A stretch of DNA of 64,000 nt from Bacteroidota bacterium (lineage in GTDB: Bacteria > Bacteroidota > Rhodothermia > Balneolales > Balneolaceae). Below the pieces are notes generated by a model. That model saw only the letters and a list, made by a program, of their open reading frames with translations, was not told the origin of the DNA and ran no database searches. The stretch covers positions 1-64,000 of the forward strand of contig JAAAOB010000156.1 in assembly GCA_009909035.1 (NCBI GenBank). Direction: 5' to 3'. The first letter of the stretch is position 1. Each line of letters begins with the position of its first letter. The position numbers and the translations under genes are program-made. This document shows positions 56,601-64,000 of this stretch, one piece after another.

Positions 56601-56915
56601 TCACTCCGTTTCTTCTTCCGGTTTTACGGCCTGGAACGGATCATCACCTACCACGGTATGCCAGGGGCGCACGGACCACTCTTTGACGATTCCGTTTTTG
56701 ACGTAGGGATCGTTCCCGGCAAAAGCTTCCGCTGCCGCCGGCGAATCGCCTTTAAAAAGCAGTACTGCCTTATCCGCAGGATCGTTCAACGCCCCGCCAA
56801 GAATAAGCCCATCATCTTGTTGAGCGTCCCACGCAAGACGAAGGTGCTCATCCCTGAATTCTCCTCGTCTTTCAAGATAGTCGGGCGCCAGTTCGTAGAT
56901 TAGCAGGTAATGCAT
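56601..56915 (-). CDS. YciI family protein
   Basis: MHYLLIYELAPDYLERRGEFRDEHL...LILGGALNDPADKAVLLF. Confidence 0.88.
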   Translation of the reverse strand: MHYLLIYELAPDYLERRGEFRDEHLRLAWDAQQDDGLILGGALNDPADKAVLLFKGDSPAAAEAFAGNDPYVKNGIVKEWSVRPWHTVVGDDPFQAVKPEEETE

Positions 56916-57080
56916 GTTGTTGTCTGTTTATTCGATTGATTTGAAAGTAAAGTACAAATGAAGATGTAAGAAGCCGAATGTAATTTTTTGGGAACAATGA
57001 AAATATGGTACGCTTACAGTGTACTTAGCAGTTAAAATTGGATAGATTACACGCTTTACATTTAATAAAATGAAACAATT

Positions 57081-57938
57081 ATGCTGGTATATCTGAATGG
57101 TGATTATGTAGAACATACTGCAGCGGCTGTGTCTGTAGGGGACCGTGGGTTCGTGTTTGGCGATGGGATCTATGAAGTGATTCGCGTGGTGAACGGCCGA
57201 TATTTTATGGAAACGGAGCATATGAGCCGGATGGATGAAGGGCTTGAAGGCCTGATGATTGATCTGGAAAAGGAGATGCGAGAGGCAATTCCCGAGATCG
57301 GCAGGAAGCTGATAAAAGAGAATTCACTGGATAGCGGTGAGGCAAAAGTGTACATCCAGGTGACGCGTGGTTCTGCGTGGCCAAGAACGCATACATTCCC
57401 GGATCCTCCAGCAGAGCCGACGGTCTATCTGTCGGCAGAGCCCTTTTCGCCCCACACGGATCTCCACAATTCGGGAGTGGATACGATTACGGTATCGGAT
57501 GTTCGCTGGAGCCGCTGCAACCTGAAAACCGTGAACCTGCTGCCGAATACCCTTGCCAAACAACAGGCACGTGATGCGGGTGTTAATAGTGCGGTAATGA
57601 TTCGGGACGGGGTGGTAACCGAGAGTCCGAATGCCAACATTTTTGGGGTGAAGGATGGTGTCTTACTCACATACCCGGCCTCGAACTATATTTTAAGCGG
57701 TATCACCCGTGAGGTTGTTCTTGGCGTGGCTGTGAAACTCAAAATCCCAATAGATTTTAGGCCAATCACAGAGCAGGAGCTGTTTGCCCTGGATGAGCTC
57801 TTCTTTTCGGGTACAACCACAGATATTCAGTCAGTCAATAGAGTAAATGGAAGGAACATCGGACATGGGAAACCGGGCCCGGTTGTTCAGCGAATTCAAC
57901 AGGAGTATCATGAGATGTTGCATAGCGGTGAGTGGTAA
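57081..57938 (+). CDS. dat: D-amino acid aminotransferase-like class IV PLP enzyme
   Basis: MLVYLNGDYVEHTAAAVSVGDRGFVFGDGIYEVIRVVNG, ESPNANIFGVKDG, LFFSGTTTDIQSV. Confidence 0.9.
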   Translation: MLVYLNGDYVEHTAAAVSVGDRGFVFGDGIYEVIRVVNGRYFMETEHMSRMDEGLEGLMIDLEKEMREAIPEIGRKLIKENSLDSGEAKVYIQVTRGSAWPRTHTFPDPPAEPTVYLSAEPFSPHTDLHNSGVDTITVSDVRWSRCNLKTVNLLPNTLAKQQARDAGVNSAVMIRDGVVTESPNANIFGVKDGVLLTYPASNYILSGITREVVLGVAVKLKIPIDFRPITEQELFALDELFFSGTTTDIQSVNRVNGRNIGHGKPGPVVQRIQQEYHEMLHSGEW

Positions 57939-58189
57939 TGTAACAGCTAAGGTGAACACACAAACATACACTCTTTATAGACCGCCTGGCGCAAGTGTTA
58001 AGCGAAGCGTCACGTGTGCCCATCTTTATCCACAATGTATTTTGTTGAATGCGACTCAGGCTATGGGCATGCCGCCCCGGAGCGAGGGCGATCTATACTC
58101 CTGAAACGTGTGTTGAATTCTTTTTTATGTGATTGACTATATGAAAAAATCATCAACACTATCTTTTGCAGGATGACCCATTGGAATTA

Positions 58190-58900
58190 TTCTCGCAGAG
58201 TTTCGCGGATAACAAACCCAGCACCATCGGTGCGGAATGTCCGTAGCCACGCAAGGCGAGCAATCTATTATTAGACAGAATCTGGTTTATTGAATTCCGC
58301 CGATTCGCTTTCCTTTTTTTGACCCCGACGTCCTTCCGTAAGGTTCTGTAATTGAATTTAGCGCCCGTTTGATGCCGCGCCGATGGCGCTCCGGTTTAAA
58401 ATGGCCTCTTATTACCCACCGGAAATGCGTTGCATTCCCGGTGGGCTACGGACATGTCGCCCCGAAGCGGGGCTGGTTTATAAACCGGACAAGGCGAAAT
58501 CCATTTATTGAATTTGGAAAATGTTGATCGTTTTAGGGAGCAAGTAATCAATTTTTCTCGCAGAGTTCCGCGGATGATATCGCAGAGTTTCGCGGATAAC
58601 AAATCCAGCACCATCGGTGCGACATGTCCGTAGCCCGGGGCCGCTGCGAAGCGGTGGCCCCGGGTTGCCAAATGCGCACGACAGAGGGAGCGCTGTAGGT
58701 GCGGCATCTCCGTGCCCCGGCAAGGCGAGCAATCCATTATTAGCCAGAATCTGGTTTATTGGTTAGGAGAGATTCTTTCCGCAGGGTTTCGTGGAAGAAT
58801 TCAGGGTACGGTTGGTGTCGCGCCGATGGCGCTCCGGTTTGAAATGGCCTCTTATTACCCACCGGACATGCTGCTCCTGAGCGGGGCTGATTACTATTCA
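58190..58900. repeat. mosaic of duplicated intergenic repeat modules
   Basis: Three modules each present twice: CGCAGAGTTTCGCGGATAACAAA..CCAGCACCATCGGTGCG (58196, 58581), CAAGGCGAGCAATC.ATTATTAG.CAGAATCTGGTTTATTG (58252, 58720), CGCGCCGATGGCGCTCCGGTTT.AAATGGCCTCTTATTACCCACCGGA (58377, 58819). Confidence 0.85.
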
Positions 58901-59013
58901 TTGAAGCGGGGTGACTTTTTTATGAACTCTGTTTCAACGTCATTGCTCTCTGTCTTGGTGCTGACTCAAGCTTTTGAATCCAAAAATCCTGTACCCGGAA
59001 ACCCAAGAGGTTT

Positions 59014-59337
59014 TTAACAGACATTACCCGATTTGGGATCAATATAGCACCCGTCGCCGCTGAGGGATCGCTGCCAGGTAAGATCTTCTTCCAGCTCCCG
59101 GAGCCACTCCTCAATCTCCTCTTCACCCGATATAACGGACTCCCCGTCCCGAATCTTCGGCAGCTGATCCTCATCGGGCCCGTTTTCGGAAACCTCCGTT
59201 TTGTAGGCAAGGATTAACTCTTGGAAACGGGATTCGATCTCGTCTGCTTTGGTATCGTCGGATTTTCTGATGAGAGTAATCATGGTGCTTATGTCTTTCT
59301 GTATATAGATTTTTGGCTTAGAGGGTGGCTGTGGCAA
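59014..59337 (-). CDS. hypothetical protein (likely start MITLIRKSDDTKADEIESRF, ~59283)
   Basis: Coherent acidic small protein; DPKSGNVC C-terminus. Confidence 0.6.
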   Translation of the reverse strand: MPQPPSKPKIYIQKDISTMITLIRKSDDTKADEIESRFQELILAYKTEVSENGPDEDQLPKIRDGESVISGEEEIEEWLRELEEDLTWQRSLSGDGCYIDPKSGNVC

Positions 59338-59449
59338 AAAATTTCTATTGCAGAGTCATCCCGGCATTGGGGTGCGGGATGACTAATAGCCATAATTATA
59401 CATTTAATATACTGGTAAAACACGTTTCAACGCTATATCGTTACCATCC

Positions 59450-61240
59450 TTACTCTCCCATCATGTAATAGATCTCCTCGCCGGGGCCGACCGGGATCCC
59501 CAGGCCGAATACCATGGCATAAAAAAGGGCGATCCAGCCAATCAGGAAAAATATACTGTAGGGCAGCATCATGGCAATGATGGTACCGATGCCGAGATCT
59601 TTATCGTATTTATTTGCGAAAGCGAGGATCAGGCCAAAGTAACTCATCATAGGAGTGATGATATTGGTAACCGAATCGCCGATACGATAAGCGGCCTGGA
59701 TCACCTCCGGTGTATAACCGATCAGCATCAGCATGGGCACGAAAATGGGGGCCGTAACAGCCCACTGTGCGGATGCCGACCCCAGCATCAGGTTTACGGA
59801 GCCGGAAACCAGGATAAATCCAATGAAAATGATCGGGCCTGTCGCCCCCATATTTGTGAGGAGCTCAGCACCTTTAACGGCAAAAATCTGTCCCAGGTTG
59901 GTCCAGCCGAAGTAGGCCACAAACTGGGCAGCAAAGAATACAATCACGATATAAAGACCCAGGGTAGACATTGCCTGCGCCATACCTTCAATGACATCGC
60001 GGTCATCTTTCATGGTTCCCACAACACGCCCGTAGACAAAACCGGGTATCAGGAAACAGATAAAGATGAGAGCGACTACACCATTCAAAAAGGGCGAATC
60101 CTTCCAGTCGCCCGTTTCCGGGTTTCTGAGGATTCCGTTTTCAGGGACAATGGTGAGCGCAAGAATTCCAAACATCACCAGGATGGAGACGCCGGTCCAG
60201 GCAAGTCCGCGAAGTTCTTCCGGCTTGAGCGGCTCCATGGAAGCTTCATCCGACACATCCTCCATCGCCATGCTTTCGTCGTATTCACCCAGTTTGGGCT
60301 CCACAATTCGGAGGGTTACAAAAGCACCCAGGGCCGTGATCATGAAGGTGCTCACAAACATAAAGTAGTAGTTGGCGGTGGCTACTACCGTATAGTCCGG
60401 ATCGATTAGCATGGCGGCCTCCTGGGTGAGTCCGGCGAGCAGCGGATCGATGGTACCCAGCAGCAGGTTGGCGCTGTAGCCGCCCGATACGCAGGCAAAT
60501 GCGCAGGCCAGGCCGGCCAGGGGATGGCGGCCCATGGAGTGAAAGATGACGGCAGCCAGCGGCACCAGAACCACATAGCCCATTTCCGAGGCGGTATTGG
60601 AGATCACCGCAGAAAAACAGATGGCGATAGTGACCAGGTTTTTGGGGGTAACAAGGAACCGGTACATTCGCATCGGGATGGCGGTTAAGCCGCTTCCGAT
60701 GTCTCCTTTTGGTTTGAAGGAGGCCGCTTTCAGTACAATTCCGCGGATCACGGCACTGATGAGGCCGGAATGCTCGGCAACGCCAACTCCCAGCAGCGCC
60801 ACCAGAACAACCCCGAGTGGGGCAAAGTTGGTGAAGTTGGAGACCATATTCTCGATGATCATTCGCAGCCCCTCGGCATTCAGGAGGCTGACCGGCCGAA
60901 TGATGCCGTCCGGCGCCCGTCCGGGCGAACCTTCAGGACGCGGATCAGCAGCGGTCCACTCTAACCATTCGGCCAGCCCGCTGACTAGAACAATACCAAG
61001 TGCAAAAAGTGCGAAAAGAGTTACCGGGTGAGGTAGCAGATTCCCCAGCCATTCTACAAAATCCAGAAACCGCGTGAAGAGTGTTCGTTTCTCTTTGGGT
61101 CCGGGTGGATTTGGATCGTCAGTTTTCGTGTACTCACTCATTGAATTTGTCTGGTTATTGGTGGATTTGTTAACTGGTTTTTTGGGGTATTTTGAAATGT
61201 TATCTACTGGAACTGATTGAGAGTCTTCCGGGGGCTCCAC
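59450..61240 (-). CDS. AbgT family transporter (likely start MSEYTKTDDPN, ~61141)
   Basis: FLDFVEWLGNLLPHPVTLFALFALGIV, GVGVAEHSGLISA, LLGTIDPLLAGLTQEAA, GDSVTNIITPMMSYFGLIL. Confidence 0.93.
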   Translation of the reverse strand: MEPPEDSQSVPVDNISKYPKKPVNKSTNNQTNSMSEYTKTDDPNPPGPKEKRTLFTRFLDFVEWLGNLLPHPVTLFALFALGIVLVSGLAEWLEWTAADPRPEGSPGRAPDGIIRPVSLLNAEGLRMIIENMVSNFTNFAPLGVVLVALLGVGVAEHSGLISAVIRGIVLKAASFKPKGDIGSGLTAIPMRMYRFLVTPKNLVTIAICFSAVISNTASEMGYVVLVPLAAVIFHSMGRHPLAGLACAFACVSGGYSANLLLGTIDPLLAGLTQEAAMLIDPDYTVVATANYYFMFVSTFMITALGAFVTLRIVEPKLGEYDESMAMEDVSDEASMEPLKPEELRGLAWTGVSILVMFGILALTIVPENGILRNPETGDWKDSPFLNGVVALIFICFLIPGFVYGRVVGTMKDDRDVIEGMAQAMSTLGLYIVIVFFAAQFVAYFGWTNLGQIFAVKGAELLTNMGATGPIIFIGFILVSGSVNLMLGSASAQWAVTAPIFVPMLMLIGYTPEVIQAAYRIGDSVTNIITPMMSYFGLILAFANKYDKDLGIGTIIAMMLPYSIFFLIGWIALFYAMVFGLGIPVGPGEEIYYMMGE

Positions 61241-61331
61241 CAGACAGGTCAGAAATGTCTGATTCTATAGAGGCGAATTGCAGTTCAAATATTTTGATAC
61301 ACAATTGGAGTTGGTCCGGCATAGATGATGT

Positions 61332-61706
61332 TCAGGCTGTGCGAGATTTTTGGACGTCACCGGGCCGAAGCAACTGGCGGATTTGAGAGCCAAGGAGGGT
61401 TCCAACGCCTCCAATGAGTCCGCCAATCAGGGCCGTTAACAACAGGACAAGCCAGCTTTGGCCCACGCCAAGCATGTCGGCCATGCGCCCTGAAAGGACC
61501 GACTCATTTGCAATGTCGATGTAGAGGACTTGCAGAAGCCAGGCGGCAAATAAGGAGAGAAATCCGATTGAAAAGGCGGATACCGAACGTTCAAAAAGGG
61601 CCGCGCCCAGAACAACCGCGGGAATCAGTAACGTCCACCACGGCAGAAAGAGCGTGACGATCCAGAAACAGAATAACAGAATGATAAAGTTTCGCATAAA
61701 CAACAT
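61332..61706 (-). CDS. hypothetical small membrane protein
   Basis: 124 aa, four hydrophobic segments. Confidence 0.65.
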   Translation of the reverse strand: MLFMRNFIILLFCFWIVTLFLPWWTLLIPAVVLGAALFERSVSAFSIGFLSLFAAWLLQVLYIDIANESVLSGRMADMLGVGQSWLVLLLTALIGGLIGGVGTLLGSQIRQLLRPGDVQKSRTA

Positions 61707-61990
61707 CTCAGGTTAAGAGCGCATGAAATCAATTGAGTATAACAGATTGCGGGCATTTCTGAAATAAAAAATGTGCATTACCGCTTCTTTTAACAGAAAC
61801 AGCCAAACGGGTATTGCTGATATAACGCAGAAACGTTCTGTATGGCGTGCATCTGTTTTCTTAAAAATCGGCTAATGCCTGGTGTTTTTAATCTTAATCT
61901 TAAGTGGTTTCATTGCCCGACTCTCTGGGTCGGACAAGCCGTGGGTTGACTTTCTGAGTTTAGAATGTCCTGGACTTGGTTCTTAAACGT

Positions 61991-62036
61991 AACGAATAAC
62001 ACCCCTCCCCACGCGCAAAAACCCGCGTGGTACTCC
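61991..62036. repeat. dispersed repeat, second copy of 15992-16037
   Basis: Identical 25-mer AACGAATAACACCCCTCCCCACGCG plus CGCGTGGTACT. Confidence 0.7.
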
Positions 62037-62075
62037 CCTGGGGAGACCAGCCCTCTCTCCGCCCGCCGGCGGAGT

Positions 62076-62293
62076 ACTCCCCTCTCGAGAGGCTGTGAAA
62101 AAAAAATAGAACAACAAGCATTATAAACACTCGCTATGTGGGCCACGAAGGCACGACGACACAAAGATTTCACGAAGGTTATTTCGTTGATATTATTTCA
62201 CTTCGTGCACCTTCGTGACTTTGCGTCCTCGTGGCAAAAACAAATGGCTGATATACTTGACTATGTATTTCCTCACAGCCTCCGAAGGGGGAC
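62076..62293. mobile_element. MITE-like element (copy 3) enclosing a CACGAAGGCACG palindrome
   Basis: AGAGGCTGTGA at 62088-62098 and TCACAGCCTC at 62273-62282; inner GCCACGAAGGCACGACGACACAAAG / CTTCGTGCACCTTCGTGACTTTGCGTCCTCGTGGC (62142-62235). Confidence 0.55.
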
Positions 62294-62648
62294 ACTCCAG
62301 AATAAACTCAATAGTTGACCAAAAAGTTAGAGGTTCAAATTGATACCTCGTGGGCTCTGCCCTGAGGTAGTTCATTGATTGAGAGATCGATTGTAGAAAT
62401 CGCAATCAACCAACCCATCATGGCGGAGAAGTGTAGATCGGGTTAATATTAAAAATCTATTGGACAGCTTTTTTTTTACTCAATTGTTACCCGCCTGATG
62501 AGATAAGGACGTGATGTTTTGGGAGAGGAATGAACGATCTCAAAAAAATCAGATTTCTTCCCAAAATCGTAAACGAAATCGAGAATCCATTGGTTGTTCT
62601 ATGTGAAATAGTTTCATATTAAACAATAATTAAAACATAAGAAGTACG

Positions 62649-63014
62649 ATGAGTGTAAAAGAAAAAATCACCGACGTATATAATCACATACAAAACGGCA
62701 CCGCTTTGGATGCATTTGAGAAATATTATGCAGATGACGTGGTCATGGTTCTGGAAGATGGAACGGAAGTGGAAGGCAAAGATGCCAACCGAGACCGCGA
62801 AAATGAGTTCTTTGCAGGCGTTGAATCATTCAACGGCGCAGGAGTAACGGCCATCACATCAAACGAAGAAGAAGAGACAACAGCCGTAGAGAGCTGGATG
62901 GATATCACGTTTAAAGGAGCGGACGGCCCCATGAAAATTGAGCAGGTTGCCACCCAGCAGTGGAAGGATGGTAAAATTGTAAGAGAACGATTTTACGGCA
63001 CCCAGCAAGGGTAA
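62649..63014 (+). CDS. SnoaL/NTF2-like nuclear transport factor 2 family protein
   Basis: VYNHIQNGTALDAFEKYYADDVVMVLEDGTEVEGKDANRDRENEFFAGV. Confidence 0.85.
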   Translation: MSVKEKITDVYNHIQNGTALDAFEKYYADDVVMVLEDGTEVEGKDANRDRENEFFAGVESFNGAGVTAITSNEEEETTAVESWMDITFKGADGPMKIEQVATQQWKDGKIVRERFYGTQQG

Positions 63015-63042
63015 GATTCTCTCCTCTTTGCTTCATAAAAAT

Positions 63043-63073
63043 AAAAGCCACGTCATTCGGCGTGGCTTTTTTT
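63043..63073 (+). terminator. rho-independent terminator (possibly bidirectional)
   Basis: AAAAGCCACGtcattcggCGTGGCTTTTTTT. Confidence 0.8.
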
Positions 63074-63094
63074 GTGTTCATAATCAGTCGGCTA

Positions 63095-63982
63095 TTAATA
63101 CAACAGCTCGTCCAGGTTAGTTTCATATATCACAACAGCCGGGTAGGAATTGTCATAATATGAATTTGCTACATATAACCTATTCTTATCATCAAGATAC
63201 ATTGGCTTTGCTGCTGAATACTTGTTGTTTCTCGTCCATTGTACGGGTGATTCAACCAATGAAGAGGAGGTAAGGAGTTCGCCTTTTATGGAATATATGT
63301 TTAAATGTGTCCGAAGACTTTGGCCTTCAAAATAAGTAATGAATTGAAGAAGGAATTTATCATTAGCAACCAATCCAAAGTTGGCCCCTTTTCTTTTATA
63401 AATAAAATTATTTCCAAACCCTGATTTTGTAGCAAACCCTGTTGTTTTATCATCTAAAAGTGCAGTACGATCTTCCCAATTGTACAGTGTGTAAAAGTCA
63501 GAGTCTAATGAACCTGCAATTTCTACAGATTGATCCGTCATATGATAGTAAAGAATTACCCCGGTGTATACCGAAGGTGTTATTGCAATTACATTATCAC
63601 CCATTAATGTGGAATAGTACATTGATGTAGAAATTCTCTGTTCAAATGTTTTTGACCGATCAAATAAATAATGAAACACATTTAAGTGAGAAACATTTTT
63701 TGGCGAAAAATTTTTGTCAAATTCGTGCAGCAGGTTACCCGTATCATCTGATTCTATGAGGGATCGAAACCCGATCAGATAATCATCCGTTTTGATTGCC
63801 GGATAAATAAATTGCAAATCGACCATCTCATCAAGATCTATCGGGAATGTGCCGATTAACTGGCTATCCGGACTAAAAATTGATACCCGGGACTGATGCC
63901 GGTCGAGAACAATCAAATTGTCATTGTGATCTATTGAAAAGTGCGTAATCTCAGAAAACTCTCCGGGGCCACGGCCTCTCAT
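63095..63982 (-). CDS. 6-bladed beta-propeller protein, probably continuing beyond the right window edge
   Basis: GRGPGEFSEITHFSIDHNDNLIVLDRHQSRVSIFS; upstream codons YINQIG stay open to the window end. Confidence 0.75.
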   Translation of the reverse strand: MRGRGPGEFSEITHFSIDHNDNLIVLDRHQSRVSIFSPDSQLIGTFPIDLDEMVDLQFIYPAIKTDDYLIGFRSLIESDDTGNLLHEFDKNFSPKNVSHLNVFHYLFDRSKTFEQRISTSMYYSTLMGDNVIAITPSVYTGVILYYHMTDQSVEIAGSLDSDFYTLYNWEDRTALLDDKTTGFATKSGFGNNFIYKRKGANFGLVANDKFLLQFITYFEGQSLRTHLNIYSIKGELLTSSSLVESPVQWTRNNKYSAAKPMYLDDKNRLYVANSYYDNSYPAVVIYETNLDELLY

Positions 63983-64000
63983 TCCTATTTGATTTATATA

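Noticed and set aside
58396-58737. ORFs in the 58.2-59.0 kb block
   Set aside because: They translate duplicated intergenic repeats and have no domain features; treated as repeat DNA.
62142-62235. CRISPR-like repeat
   Set aside because: The CACGAAG repetition is a palindrome with imperfect units, with no regular repeat-spacer pattern and no cas genes in the window.

Overview
64 kb bacterial chromosomal window, probably from the Bacteroidota/Balneolota/Rhodothermota group judging by gene content (low-confidence taxonomic guess). I call about 50 protein-coding genes. The main recognisable blocks are an S41 peptidase with an AraC-type regulator, a sigma-54 activator followed by an M24 peptidase, a TonB receptor/PepSY iron-uptake pair, an ArsR-merA-merF mercury locus, an SbtA/SbtB pair, a TetR-TolC-adaptor-RND efflux operon, an RsbU/RsbW/RsbV-like partner-switching operon, FliA and an NtrC-type regulator, and an AbgT transporter. 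I saw no rRNA, tRNA or CRISPR array. The most unusual region is about 0.9-11.4 kb. It holds three toxin-antitoxin modules in different states of decay (Doc with an antitoxin frame carrying two in-frame stops, an intact-looking PIN/RHH pair, and a frameshifted Fic facing an intact VbhA-like antitoxin missing from the ORF track). They lie among ~120-130 bp imperfect palindromes that resemble integron attC sites. Other items are a MITE-like family ending in GAGGCTGT, a mosaic repeat block at 58.2-58.9 kb, an RND permease with extra membrane helices, and several candidate operators. All family assignments come from reading motifs by eye; no database search was run.
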